A stretch of DNA of 64,000 nucleotides from Actinoplanes sp. NBC_00393 (GTDB lineage: Bacteria; Actinomycetota; Actinomycetes; Mycobacteriales; Micromonosporaceae): the NCBI RefSeq assembly GCF_036053395.1, contig NZ_CP107942.1:396001-460000 (forward strand). The letters run 5' to 3'. This document shows positions 24,431-33,058 of the stretch, one piece after another. Positions within the stretch are counted from its first letter, which is position 1; every line of letters starts with the position of its first letter. The notes beneath the pieces were generated by a model. It saw nothing but the letters and a program-made list of their open reading frames with translations. It was not told where the DNA came from and ran no database searches. The translations under genes and the position numbers were made by a program.

Positions 24431-25936
24431 TCAGGGGGTCGCGGCGGTCAGCGCCAGCTGGGCCGGCTCCGGGGAATCGTCGGCGGGCGGTGGGACCGGG
24501 CGGGGACGGCCGGCCCGGCCGGACCAGACTGCGGCGTTGACCGCTGCCCAGGCCGCACCGAGCACCAGCGCGGCCACCGTCTCGCTCATCCGGCTCCAGC
24601 CGAGATAGACCCATGACCCCGCGCACAACACCGTGCCCACCGCCGCCAGCGTCCAGACCGCGACCTGCCACGACCAGGGCAGACCTCGCGCCACCAGCCA
24701 GGCGAGCAGCCCGGCCGCGGCGGCGACCTGCGCGGTCTGTCCGGCCGACATGGTGGCCAGGGCGAGCGCCGCCGCGTCGAGCGGCACGTTCCCGTCGAAC
24801 TCGGCGGGCGTTGGGAAGACCAGCGTCTCGGCAGCCTGCCAGCCGGGCGGGACAGCCATGGCCAGCACGGCCGCCAGGATCGCCGCGGGCAGCACCGGCC
24901 CGAGCGCCTCCAGCAACCCGGACCCGCCACCGCGCCGCAGCCCGGCCCATCCGCCCCGCGCACCGAGCCCGGCCAAGCCTGCAGCGGACCGAAGCGAGGG
25001 CGAGGTGAGGCCGGCAGGGGAGCGGAGGAAGAGGGACGTGCGGGGCCACCACCAGCGGATCAGGGAGACCGCGACCGCGAGGGCGATCAGGACCTCGGGC
25101 ACCAGCGTGGTGGCGGTTTCCAGGGCGAACAGATACCCGTCCGACGTCCACTGGGATCGGGCCCACTCCGCCACCGCCTGGTCCGTCGCGGCGAGGCCGC
25201 TGAAGCGGACGACCGCCGGGATCGCCGCGACCAGCAGCACCGCGAGGCTGGTGAGCAGCCCGAGGCTCAGCCCGGCCGCCGCAACCGGATGCCACAGCCG
25301 GGGCGGCCACGGGTTCGCCGGCCAGGACAGGGAACGGGCGAATGCGCGTACCGGATCGGGGTGTTGACCGAACCATCGGCCGGCCAGGATGAGGCCGAGA
25401 AGGATCAGTGTCAGCGCCGCCAGCGCGCCGGCGGCACGCCCGGCGCGGGCGGCAAGGATGTCGTAGGAGGCGCCCGCCAGGTAGCTTGCGCCTACCATCC
25501 ACAGAGACCACAGCATCGCCGCCGGCGTGTGCCAGGCAAGGAAGCGACCGCGGGGTACGCCCGAACGAGCCGCCAACCGTGGCATGAGGGTCCGCGCACC
25601 GACCACCCACTGACCGAGAAAGATCGCCCGCCCGCCGTGCCGCGCGAAGAGCCGCTCGGCGCGTTGCCAGCGTGAGTTCGTGACCGCGACCGCGCGGCGG
25701 GAGCCGGAGAGATAGGCCAGGTTGCCGCCGAGCAGGGCGGAGAAGACCGCCACCGCCAGGGCCGGGACGAGCGGGACGACGCCGGCGTTGGCCAGCAGTC
25801 CCATCGCCACCAGCGCGGTCGCGGCCGGCAGCACCAGCCCGGCGATCAGGGCCGTCTCGGCGGTGACCAGGACGGCGACGACGAGGTACACGAGTGCCGG
25901 TGGCAACCCGCCCAGAAGATCATTCAGCCAGCCCAT
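24431..25936 (-). CDS. DedA-family membrane protein fused to a PAP2-like domain
   Basis: A 501-residue polytopic protein from ATG 25936 (a TTG at 25945 is also possible). Residues ~1-190 form a DedA/SNARE-associated domain: ETALIAGLVLPAATALVAMG, GGNLAYLSGSRRAV, FLGQWVVGARTLMPRLA with the family Arg residues. After a linker, residues ~210-470 hold about six more helices laid out like a PAP2 lipid phosphatase. However, the PAP2 catalytic motifs are not intact: no K-x6-RP, the PSGH position reads NVPLDAAAL, and SR-x5-H reads GWSRMSETVAAL with no His. So it is a membrane protein, probably in lipid carrier handling, with a PAP2-like but apparently non-catalytic half. Confidence 0.75.
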   Translation of the reverse strand: MGWLNDLLGGLPPALVYLVVAVLVTAETALIAGLVLPAATALVAMGLLANAGVVPLVPALAVAVFSALLGGNLAYLSGSRRAVAVTNSRWQRAERLFARHGGRAIFLGQWVVGARTLMPRLAARSGVPRGRFLAWHTPAAMLWSLWMVGASYLAGASYDILAARAGRAAGALAALTLILLGLILAGRWFGQHPDPVRAFARSLSWPANPWPPRLWHPVAAAGLSLGLLTSLAVLLVAAIPAVVRFSGLAATDQAVAEWARSQWTSDGYLFALETATTLVPEVLIALAVAVSLIRWWWPRTSLFLRSPAGLTSPSLRSAAGLAGLGARGGWAGLRRGGGSGLLEALGPVLPAAILAAVLAMAVPPGWQAAETLVFPTPAEFDGNVPLDAAALALATMSAGQTAQVAAAAGLLAWLVARGLPWSWQVAVWTLAAVGTVLCAGSWVYLGWSRMSETVAALVLGAAWAAVNAAVWSGRAGRPRPVPPPADDSPEPAQLALTAATP

Positions 25937-26016
25937 ATCGATCAACCTAGGGTCTTGGGTACGCGCGGCGGATCGGTGATGCTCCTTAGGGATCCACCGA
26001 TATCCCGGAGGGGACG

Positions 26017-26784
26017 ATGCACCGAATCCTGCAGCGGATCGACGAGCTCGCCGCCCATCTGGCCACCCGTGACGACACCGTCGCGGTCCTCGGCCTCGGT
26101 TCGGCGGGCGCCCAGCGCGCCCGCCTCGACGACCATTCCGACCTCGACTTCTTCCTGATCGTCGCCGAGGGCGCGAAGTGGCGGTACGTGGACCGGCTGG
26201 ACTGGCTGGAGGCGCCCTGCCCGGTGGTCTACAGCTTCGCCCATGCCCGTTCCGGCCGGAAGGCTCTCTATCAGGACGGCATCTACGCGGAATATCTGGT
26301 GCTCACTCCGGCGGAGCTGCCGCGGGTGCCGTTCTCCGGCGCGCGGGTGGTGTGGCGGCGTGACGACGCCCCGGCCGGGCTCGCGCAGAGCGAGGCGCCG
26401 GTGCCCCGCGACCCGTACGACACCGTCGACTACCACCTGAACGACGCGCTCACCTGTCTCTACTCGGGCCTGCACCTGGAGTTGCGCGGCGAGCACCTGG
26501 CCGCCGCGAGGTTCATCCAGAACCGCGCCGTCGACGGGGTGATCGCCCTGCTGCGCCGTAGTGAGGGCGAGACGCCGTACCGGGATCCCTTCGACCCGGC
26601 CCGGCGGGTGGAGCGGGCGTACCCGGCGGAGGTGCTGCCGCTGGCCGCGATGGTGCCCGGTTACACCGCGAACCTGGCGGCTGCCCGCGCCACGTTCGAG
26701 TGGTTGTGCCGGCGCTTTCCGGTGGATCCGGCGATCGGGGAAGCGATCCGCGGCCTGCTCGGCCGTTCGGACGATTATCGGTGA
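26017..26784 (+). CDS. Nucleotidyltransferase-fold protein (aminoglycoside adenylyltransferase-like)
   Basis: A 255-residue cytoplasmic protein with an N-terminal Pol-beta-type nucleotidyltransferase fold. The motif GLGSAGAQRARLDDHSDLDF supplies the G-S and D-x-D elements of the active site. The C-terminal half is helical (TVDYHLNDALTCLYSGLHLE, FIQNRAVDGVIALLRR), like the substrate-binding domain of ANT/MNT-type enzymes. It may modify an antibiotic or nucleic acid; resistance cannot be concluded. The start ATG 26017 follows GGAGGGG. It is separated by 15 bp from the small membrane protein gene that follows. Confidence 0.75.
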   Translation: MHRILQRIDELAAHLATRDDTVAVLGLGSAGAQRARLDDHSDLDFFLIVAEGAKWRYVDRLDWLEAPCPVVYSFAHARSGRKALYQDGIYAEYLVLTPAELPRVPFSGARVVWRRDDAPAGLAQSEAPVPRDPYDTVDYHLNDALTCLYSGLHLELRGEHLAAARFIQNRAVDGVIALLRRSEGETPYRDPFDPARRVERAYPAEVLPLAAMVPGYTANLAAARATFEWLCRRFPVDPAIGEAIRGLLGRSDDYR

Positions 26785-26799
26785 TCTTCGAAGCGAGCA

Positions 26800-27369
26800 G
26801 TGTCTATACCCATGGTGGAGACAGTTCCGAAGTGGCGGGCCGTCGTCCTGGACTTCCTGGAGCGGGCCGGCTGGTCGGCGGGGCAGGTGTTCGTGGCGAC
26901 CCTGCTGGCCGGTGGTGTCGGCGCGGTCGGGCAGCTGCCGTGGAAGCAGGCGGCGACCCTGGCGATCAGCGCCTTCCTCGCTTCGCTGCTGCTCACCGGT
27001 GTGCAGTACCTCGGCAAGTTCACGCATCTGGCGTTCTGGCCGGACCTGCTGATCCGGCTGGCCAAGACGTTCCTCAGCACGCTGGCCGGGGCGATGGTCG
27101 CCGGGGTCTTCGACGTCACCACCTTCGACTGGGGCTCCGCGTTCAACGTCGCCGCGCTGGCCACCCTGGCCGCGCTCGGCAAGGGCCTGCTGGCCCGGGA
27201 GCCGGCCGCGCCGAACGGGCAGGTGCCGCCCGGCGCCAGCCCGTCCACGCTGCCGATGGGCACCTACCGGGAGGCGGTCGACCACGCGCCGCCGCCGCCC
27301 ACCATCGAGGCGACCAACCCGCCCGAGGGGACGGCGGCGGTGCCGCCGTCGGGCACCCCTCCGGCCTAG
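26800..27369 (+). CDS. Holin-like membrane protein (r1t type)
   Basis: A 189-residue protein with a duplicated hydrophobic unit. Each half has two helices: GQVFVATLLAGGVG with AISAFLASLLLTGVQYL, then FWPDLLIRLAKTFLSTLAGA with FNVAALATLAALGKGLLAR. The pattern of aromatic-DW-x-x-A then a helix ending KGL-x-A is that of actinophage r1t-type holins. The last 60 residues are a disordered Pro/Ala tail. There are no other phage genes in the neighbourhood, so it is an orphan or domesticated holin-like protein. GTG 26800 is used as start; ATG 26812 is an alternative. Its stop overlaps the convergent pobA stop by 4 bp. Confidence 0.65.
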   Translation: MSIPMVETVPKWRAVVLDFLERAGWSAGQVFVATLLAGGVGAVGQLPWKQAATLAISAFLASLLLTGVQYLGKFTHLAFWPDLLIRLAKTFLSTLAGAMVAGVFDVTTFDWGSAFNVAALATLAALGKGLLAREPAAPNGQVPPGASPSTLPMGTYREAVDHAPPPPTIEATNPPEGTAAVPPSGTPPA

Positions 27370-28532
27370 TAGCCGATCGGCAGACCGGCGTAGTTCTCCG
27401 CCAGTCCGGTCGCGCCGGCCTCGCTGGTGGCCACCCACCGCAGCTGGGAGAGCTGCAGCTGGGCGTCGAACGGGTCGCCCGAGGTGTGCAGCATGGTCGT
27501 CATCCACCAGGAGAAGTGGGTGCACCGCCAGACCCGGCGCTGGGCGTCGTCGGAGTACCGGTCGGCGAGGGTCTCGTTCTTCTCGACCAGGGACGCGATC
27601 AGGGCCTTGCTGAGCAGCGCCACGTCGGCGATCGCCAGGTTCAGGCCCTTGGCGCCGGTCGGCGGGACGATGTGCGCGGCGTCGCCGGCGAGGTAGAGGT
27701 TGCCGTGCCGCATCGGGGTCTGCACGTAACTGCGCATCGGCAGCACGCTCTTGTCGGTGATCGGGCCGGGGGTGAGTTTCCAGCCGTTCTGCCCGTGGCC
27801 CAGCCGGGTGGCCAGCTCCTCCCAGATCCGGTCGTCGGACCAGGACTGCGGGTCGGTGCCGTTCGGCACCTGCAGGTAGAGGCGGCTCACCGTGGCCGAG
27901 CGCATCGAGTGCAGGGCGAAACCGTTCGGGTGCCAGGCGTAGATCAGCTCGTCGGTGGAGGGCGCGACGTCGGCGAGGATGCCGAACCAGGAGTAGGGGT
28001 AGACCTTCTCGTACTTCTCCGCGGCCGGGACGGCGTTGCGCGACGGCCCGAACGAGCCGTCACAGCCCGCGATCACGACGCAGTCCAGTCGCTGGGACAC
28101 GCCCGCCTTGTCGGTGAACGTCACGAACGGACGATCTTCCAGGGAGTGCAGCGAGACGTCCGAGACCTCGTAGTGGATCTCCTGACCGTCCGCGTGGCGG
28201 GCCGCGATCAGATCCTTCTGCACCTCGGTCTGGCCGTAGACCCAGACACTGCGGCCGGCCAGGTTCACGAAGTCCAGGTGGTGCCGCTCGCCCGGCCACT
28301 GCAGATAGATGCCCCGGTGGTGGTCGCCCTCCGCGCGGATCCGGTCGCCGAGCCCCACCGACTCCAGCAGTTCGACGCTGGAGTGCTCCAGGATGCCGGC
28401 GCGGATCCGGGCCGCGACGTACTCCTCCGAGCGGGTCTCGAGGACCACCGACTCGACCCCGCCCTGGGCGAGGAGGTGGGAAAGAAGCAGGCCGGCCGGG
28501 CCGGCGCCGATGATGGCGACCTGGGTACGCAT
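27366..28532 (-). CDS. pobA: 4-hydroxybenzoate 3-monooxygenase
   Basis: A 388-residue FAD-dependent aromatic hydroxylase converting 4-hydroxybenzoate to protocatechuate with NAD(P)H and O2. ATG 28532 opens the FAD-binding loop MRTQVAIIGAGPAGLLLSHL. RIRAGILEHSSVELL is the hallmark substrate-domain segment of PobA. The DG motif (VIAGCDGSFGPSR) and the GD motif (YLAGDAAHIVPPTGAKGLNL) are present. An upstream in-frame extension overlaps the regulator and is not used. The start lies 4 bp after the IclR regulator's stop, so the two are likely co-transcribed. The product feeds pcaHG on the other strand. A 15-bp palindrome lies 45 bp upstream of the start. Confidence 0.95.
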   Translation of the reverse strand: MRTQVAIIGAGPAGLLLSHLLAQGGVESVVLETRSEEYVAARIRAGILEHSSVELLESVGLGDRIRAEGDHHRGIYLQWPGERHHLDFVNLAGRSVWVYGQTEVQKDLIAARHADGQEIHYEVSDVSLHSLEDRPFVTFTDKAGVSQRLDCVVIAGCDGSFGPSRNAVPAAEKYEKVYPYSWFGILADVAPSTDELIYAWHPNGFALHSMRSATVSRLYLQVPNGTDPQSWSDDRIWEELATRLGHGQNGWKLTPGPITDKSVLPMRSYVQTPMRHGNLYLAGDAAHIVPPTGAKGLNLAIADVALLSKALIASLVEKNETLADRYSDDAQRRVWRCTHFSWWMTTMLHTSGDPFDAQLQLSQLRWVATSEAGATGLAENYAGLPIGY

Positions 28533-28536
28533 GCCC

Positions 28537-29316
28537 TCAGCCTTCGGCAGCCGGACGCACCGCGGCAAGACCCGAATTCCACTCAGTGGAAGCGGTGAGC
28601 GTTCGCCCGATCCCGTTGGCCGCCACCTGCAACGCGGACACCAGGCGTGGCAACTGGCGCCGCAGATCGGGCACCACCATGCCCAGGGCGGCCACCACGG
28701 CGTCGCCCCGGCGCACCGGCACGGCCACCGAGCAGGCGCCCAGGCTCATCTCCTCGCCGGTGGTCGCGTACCCCTCGGCGCGCACCCGGCGCAGCTGTTC
28801 CAGCAGGCGGGCCGGCTGGGTGACCGTGTACGCGGTGATCCGGGTGAGCGATTTCAGAACCTCCACCCGCACCTCGTCCGGCGCGTACGCCAGCAGCACT
28901 TTCCCCACCCCGGTGGCGTGCATCGGCAGCCGGGAGCCGACCCGGCTGACCACCGGCACCGACACGTGCCCGGCCAGCCGCTCGATGTAGAGCACCTCCA
29001 GCCCGTCGCGGACGGCGAGGTGCACCGTCGACAGGGTTGTCCCGTACAAATCGTGCAAAAATGGTGACGCCGCCTGGCGCAGCCCGCTCTGCACCGGGGC
29101 GAGCAGCCCGAGCTGCCAGATCCGGCGCCCGATCACGTAGTCGCCGCTCGGCTCGCGGGCCAGCGCGCCCCACCGCTGCAGCTCGCCCACCAGGCGATGG
29201 GCGGTCGCCAGGGGCAGGTCGGCACGGCGGGCGAGGTCGGTGAGGGAGAGGCTGCGGTGCTCCCCGTCGAAGGCGCCCAGGAGGGCGAGCGCGCGGGACG
29301 TGACGCTGGCGCCCAC
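28537..29316 (-). CDS. IclR-family regulator of the protocatechuate/pob genes
   Basis: A 259-residue IclR regulator with an N-terminal winged helix (SLTDLARRADLPLATAHRLV) and a C-terminal effector domain (GLEVLYIERLAGHVSVPVVS, HATGVGKVLLAYAPDEVRVE). It lies between pobA and pcaH and is divergent from pcaHGBLFIJ, the position of PcaR/PobR-type regulators. Its likely effector is 4-hydroxybenzoate, protocatechuate or beta-ketoadipate. Two matching palindromes, one just before this gene and one inside its 3' end upstream of pobA, are its probable binding sites. That assignment is inference. Confidence 0.88.
   Translation of the reverse strand: MGASVTSRALALLGAFDGEHRSLSLTDLARRADLPLATAHRLVGELQRWGALAREPSGDYVIGRRIWQLGLLAPVQSGLRQAASPFLHDLYGTTLSTVHLAVRDGLEVLYIERLAGHVSVPVVSRVGSRLPMHATGVGKVLLAYAPDEVRVEVLKSLTRITAYTVTQPARLLEQLRRVRAEGYATTGEEMSLGACSVAVPVRRGDAVVAALGMVVPDLRRQLPRLVSALQVAANGIGRTLTASTEWNSGLAAVRPAAEG
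28577..28591. promoter_or_regulatory. Candidate IclR operator upstream of pobA
   Basis: TTCCACTCAGTGGAA is a perfect 7-1-7 inverted repeat. It lies inside the last codons of the IclR gene and 45 bp upstream of the pobA ATG. The near-identical TTCCGCTGAGTGGAA lies at 29327-29341. Confidence 0.55.
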
Positions 29317-29326
29317 TTGCCCCTCC

Positions 29327-29341
29327 TTCCGCTGAGTGGAA
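29327..29341. promoter_or_regulatory. Candidate IclR operator between regulator and pcaH
   Basis: TTCCGCTGAGTGGAA, a 7-1-7 inverted repeat with one mismatch, lies 10 bp before the IclR start and 45 bp before the pcaH start. It could control both directions. Confidence 0.6.
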
Positions 29342-29385
29342 GAAGAGTATCGCCGGAGTCCCCATGACCGCCTAGCGTCCGGAGC

Positions 29386-30138
29386 GTGAACATGGAGCTG
29401 TCACAAGCTGACATCAACCGGGAGATCGAGGCAGCGGCGCAGCAGCCGGCCGGCCCGCAGCCGCGGATCGACTACGCGCCGTACCGCAGCAGCGTCCTGC
29501 GGCACCCGAAGCAGCCGCTGCATCTGATCGACCCGGAGTCGGTCGAGCTGTGGGCGCCGGCGTTCGGTCACCGCGACGTCGCCGACGACGAGGCCGACCT
29601 GACGATCCAGCACGCCGGCACCCCGCTGGGCGAGCGGATGGTGGTGACCGGCCGGGTTCTGGACGGTGACGGCCGCCCGGTCGCCAACCAGCTGGTCGAG
29701 GTGTGGCAGGCGAACGCGGCGGGCCGGTACCGGCATCAGCGCGACCAGCACCCGGCCCCGCACGACCCGAACTTCACCGGCGTCGGGCGGATGCTGACCG
29801 GCCCGGACGGGACGTACCGGTTCCAGACCATCAAGCCGGGGCCGTACCCGTGGCGCAACCACCTGAACGCCTGGCGGCCGGCGCACATCCACTTCTCGAT
29901 CTTCGGCAGCGACTTCACCCAGCGCCTGGTCACCCAGATGTACTTCCCGGGCGACCCGCTCTTCCCGCTGGACCCGATCTACCAGTCGATCACCGACCCG
30001 AAGGCGCGGGAGCTGCTGATCGCCCAGTACGACCACGACGTGACCACCCCTGAGTGGAGCACCGGATACCGCTGGGACATCGTGCTCACCGGCACCCACC
30101 GCACTCCGCTCGAATCCGACATCGAGGACCCTTCATGA
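29386..30138 (+). CDS. pcaH: Protocatechuate 3,4-dioxygenase beta subunit
   Basis: A 250-residue intradiol dioxygenase subunit that opens protocatechuate to 3-carboxy-cis,cis-muconate. The ferric ligands are visible: Tyr in GRYRHQRDQH, Tyr in PGPYPWRNH and two His in AHIHFSIFG. VEVWQANAAGRY and FTGVGRMLTGPDGTYRF are conserved blocks of the beta chain. The start is GTG 29386 (ATG 29392 is also possible). Its stop overlaps the pcaG ATG. It is the first gene of a seven-gene plus-strand operon that completes the pathway to succinate and acetyl-CoA. Confidence 0.95.
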   Translation: MNMELSQADINREIEAAAQQPAGPQPRIDYAPYRSSVLRHPKQPLHLIDPESVELWAPAFGHRDVADDEADLTIQHAGTPLGERMVVTGRVLDGDGRPVANQLVEVWQANAAGRYRHQRDQHPAPHDPNFTGVGRMLTGPDGTYRFQTIKPGPYPWRNHLNAWRPAHIHFSIFGSDFTQRLVTQMYFPGDPLFPLDPIYQSITDPKARELLIAQYDHDVTTPEWSTGYRWDIVLTGTHRTPLESDIEDPS

Positions 30139-30698
30139 GCGCGGTTCCGGGCCAGACCGTCGGCCCCTTCTTCCACCTCGGTCTCGAGTACGACCGGATG
30201 AACGAGCTGGTCCCGCCCACACACCCGAAGGCGGTGCGGTTGCACGGCCGGGTCTCCGACGGCAACGGCAACCCGGTCCCGGACGCGGTCCTGGAGATCT
30301 GGCAGGCCGACCCGCAGGGCCACATCCTCCGTGAGCCCGGCTCGCTGCGCCGCGACGGCTGGACCTTCACCGGCTGGGGACGGGCCGCCACCGACCCGGA
30401 CGGCCATTACCAGTTCGCCACCCTCGAACCGGGCCCCACCGAGCCGGGCCGGGCGCCGTTCTTCGCGGTCACCGTCTTCGCCCGCGGTCTGCTCGACCGG
30501 CTCTTCACCCGCGCCTACCTCCCCGACGACCAGGACCTTCTCGCGAACGACACGGTCCTCTCCGCGCTGGCGCCGGACCGCCGCGGCACGCTCATCGCGC
30601 GCCGCGAGCCGCACGGTCTCGTCTTCGACGTCCGGCTTCAGGGCGAGGCCGAAACGGTCTTTCTCACCTACCCCCGCTTGCGCGACGCGTGGGCATGA
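30135..30698 (+). CDS. pcaG: Protocatechuate 3,4-dioxygenase alpha subunit
   Basis: A 187-residue alpha chain, shorter than PcaH and without the full set of iron ligands, as expected. It begins MSAVPGQTVGPFFHLGLEYD, the typical alpha-subunit start. LEIWQADPQGHI and WGRAATDPDGHYQF follow the intradiol fold. ATG 30135 overlaps the pcaH stop (ATGA). It assembles with PcaH and completes the active-site cleft. Confidence 0.94.
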   Translation: MSAVPGQTVGPFFHLGLEYDRMNELVPPTHPKAVRLHGRVSDGNGNPVPDAVLEIWQADPQGHILREPGSLRRDGWTFTGWGRAATDPDGHYQFATLEPGPTEPGRAPFFAVTVFARGLLDRLFTRAYLPDDQDLLANDTVLSALAPDRRGTLIARREPHGLVFDVRLQGEAETVFLTYPRLRDAWA

Positions 30699-30720
30699 TC
30701 AAAACCGGGCGGGGTACGGC

Positions 30721-31923
30721 GTGAGCGATCTCTTGTGGCCGGGGGACGACCGGGCCGGTGACCTGTTCACCGACGCGGCCGTCCTCGCGGCGATGGTGCG
30801 GGTGGAGGCCGCCTGGCTGGACGCCCTGGTCCTGCACGGGGTGGCCGGTCCGGAGGCCCGCGACGACCTGGGCGGGCTGATCGGCCCGGCGGACGCGCCC
30901 GGCCTGGCGGTCGCGGCCGAGGGCGGCGGCAACCCGGTGATCCCGCTGCTGAAGCTGCTGCGGTCGCGGCTCGCCGAGCGCAACCCGGCCGCGGCCGCGG
31001 TCCTGCACAAGGGCCTGACCAGCCAGGACGTGCTCGACACCGGGCTCGTCCTGTGCCTGCAGGACGTGTTCGCGCGGATCCGCGACGACCTCGGCGGGCA
31101 GGTCGGCACGCTGGCCCGGCTGGCCGACGAGCACCGGGCGACGCTGATGGCCGGGCGGACGTTGACGCAGCACGCCGTACCGATCACGTTCGGCCTCAAG
31201 GCCGCGACCTGGCTGACCGGCGTGCTCGACGCCCGGGATGCCCTCGCCGCCGCGGCCGCGCGCCTGCCGGTGCAGATCGGCGGCGCGGCCGGCAGCCTGG
31301 CCGCGCCGGTCGCCCTGGCCGGCTCGCCGGAAGCAGTCCGCGACCTGGTCGACATCACCGCGGCCGCCCTGGAGCTGCCGGCCCGCACCCCCTGGCACAC
31401 CGCCCGGGCGCCGCTGACCGGCGCCGCCGACGCGCTGGTCACCTGCACCGACGCCTGGGGCCGGATCGCCAACGACGTGCTGGTGGCGGCCCGCCCGGAG
31501 ACCCACGAGCTCACCGAGAGCGCGGTGGACGGGCGCGGCGGCTCGTCCGCGATGCCGAACAAGCAGAACCCGGTCCTGTCGATCCTCGTCCGCCGGGCCG
31601 CCCTGGCCGCGCCACCGCTGGCCGCGACCGTGCACACCGGCGCGGCGACCGCGGTCGACGAACGGCCGGACGGCGGCTGGCACGTCGAGTGGGCCACCCT
31701 GCGCACCCTCGCCCGGCGCACCGTCGTGGCCGGGTCGCAGACCGCCGAACTGCTGGCCGGGCTGCACGTGGAGACCGCCTGGATGACCGCCAACCTGGCT
31801 GCCGCCCGGCCCGGCATCGACGCCGAACAGCACTCGGTCGCGCCGGACTCGGCGCCGGACGAGCCGTACCTCGGGGCCATCGACCAGATCATCGACGCGG
31901 CGCTCGCCCGCGCGAAGGAGTAA
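30721..31923 (+). CDS. pcaB: 3-carboxy-cis,cis-muconate cycloisomerase
   Basis: A 400-residue enzyme of the fumarase/aspartase superfamily. The signature GGSSAMPNKQNPVLS is present and TSQDVLDTGLVL matches the second conserved region. It lactonises carboxymuconate to 4-carboxymuconolactone. The frame is open far upstream but overlaps pcaG; GTG 30721, 22 bp after the pcaG stop, starts the real protein (SDLLWPGDDRAGDLFTD). pcaL follows 7 bp downstream. Confidence 0.93.
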   Translation: MSDLLWPGDDRAGDLFTDAAVLAAMVRVEAAWLDALVLHGVAGPEARDDLGGLIGPADAPGLAVAAEGGGNPVIPLLKLLRSRLAERNPAAAAVLHKGLTSQDVLDTGLVLCLQDVFARIRDDLGGQVGTLARLADEHRATLMAGRTLTQHAVPITFGLKAATWLTGVLDARDALAAAAARLPVQIGGAAGSLAAPVALAGSPEAVRDLVDITAAALELPARTPWHTARAPLTGAADALVTCTDAWGRIANDVLVAARPETHELTESAVDGRGGSSAMPNKQNPVLSILVRRAALAAPPLAATVHTGAATAVDERPDGGWHVEWATLRTLARRTVVAGSQTAELLAGLHVETAWMTANLAAARPGIDAEQHSVAPDSAPDEPYLGAIDQIIDAALARAKE

Positions 31924-31930
31924 CTGTTCC

Positions 31931-33058
31931 GTGCTGACCGCGACCACCTTCACCGAGGCGCCGGACCGGCCGCTGCTGCTGCTCGGCTCGTCCGTCGGGA
32001 CCAGCGTCGAGACGCTCTGGGCGCGCTGCGCCGAGCGGCTCTACGGCAGCTACCACGTGGTCGGTTTCGACCTGCCCGGGCACGGCCGCAGCGACCCCGC
32101 GCCGGGCCCGTACACGATCGCCGACCTGGCTCGCGAGGTGGTCGCGCTGGCCGACCGGATCCGGCCGGGCACCTCGTTCCTGTACGCCGGCGACTCGATC
32201 GGCGGCGCCGTCGGCCTGCACCTGCTGCTCGACCATCCGGAGCGGGTCACCGCCGCCGCGCTGCTCTGCACCGGCGCGAAGATCGGCGAGGCGCAGATGT
32301 GGCACGACCGCGCCGAGCTGGTCCGCGCCGAGGGCACCGGTGTCGTGGTCGCCGGTTCGGTCGAGCGCTGGTTCGCGCCCGGCTTCGTGGACCGTTCGCC
32401 CGCGGTGGCCGAACCCCTGCTGGACGCGCTGCGCGCGACCGACGACGAGAGCTACGCGCGGGCCTGCGAGGCACTGGCGAGCTTCGACGTACGCGATCGG
32501 CTCGCCGAGATCGCCGCGCCGGTGCTCGCCGTGGCCGGCGCCGCCGACAAGCCCACCCCGCCGGACGGCCTGGCCGCGATCGCCGACGCCGTTCTGCACG
32601 GCCGGCTCGTGGTCCTCGACGGCGTCGCGCACCTCGCCCCCGCCGAGTCCCCGGAGATCGTGGCGTTCCTGCTGGACCAGCACTTCGACGCGCACCGCGC
32701 GGCCGGCATCAAGGTGCGCCGCGAGGTGCTCGGCGCGGCCCACGTCGACCGGGCCACCGCCGGCACCACCGAGTTCACCCGCGACTTCCAGGACCTGATC
32801 ACCCGGTACGCCTGGGGCGACATCTGGACCCGTCCCGGACTCGACCGGCGCAGCCGCTCCCTGATCACCCTGACCGCCCTGGTCGCGCTCGGGCACCACG
32901 AGGAACTCGCGATGCACGTGCGCGCCGCCCGCACCAACGGGCTCACCGTCGACGAGATCAAAGAGGTGCTCCTGCAGACCGCGATCTACTGCGGCGTACC
33001 GGCCGCCAACACCGCTTTCCGCATCGCGCAACGTGTCCTTGCTGAGGAGTCCCTGTGA
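31931..33058 (+). CDS. pcaL: Fused 3-oxoadipate enol-lactonase / 4-carboxymuconolactone decarboxylase
   Basis: A 375-residue bifunctional protein. Residues 1-~245 form an alpha/beta hydrolase (PcaD): nucleophile Ser in YAGDSIGGAVG and His in DGVAHLAPAE. Residues ~255-375 form a carboxymuconolactone decarboxylase (PcaC): FTRDFQDLITRYAWGDIW, HHEELAMHVRAARTNG and YCGVPAANTAF. The fusion is a known actinobacterial arrangement and channels two successive steps. GTG 31931 lies 7 bp after pcaB, and the stop overlaps the pcaF start by 4 bp. Confidence 0.94.
   Translation: MLTATTFTEAPDRPLLLLGSSVGTSVETLWARCAERLYGSYHVVGFDLPGHGRSDPAPGPYTIADLAREVVALADRIRPGTSFLYAGDSIGGAVGLHLLLDHPERVTAAALLCTGAKIGEAQMWHDRAELVRAEGTGVVVAGSVERWFAPGFVDRSPAVAEPLLDALRATDDESYARACEALASFDVRDRLAEIAAPVLAVAGAADKPTPPDGLAAIADAVLHGRLVVLDGVAHLAPAESPEIVAFLLDQHFDAHRAAGIKVRREVLGAAHVDRATAGTTEFTRDFQDLITRYAWGDIWTRPGLDRRSRSLITLTALVALGHHEELAMHVRAARTNGLTVDEIKEVLLQTAIYCGVPAANTAFRIAQRVLAEESL

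Noticed and set aside
26017..26784. Aminoglycoside resistance gene
   Set aside because: The fold fits a nucleotidyltransferase, but nothing in the sequence identifies the substrate, so no resistance claim is made.
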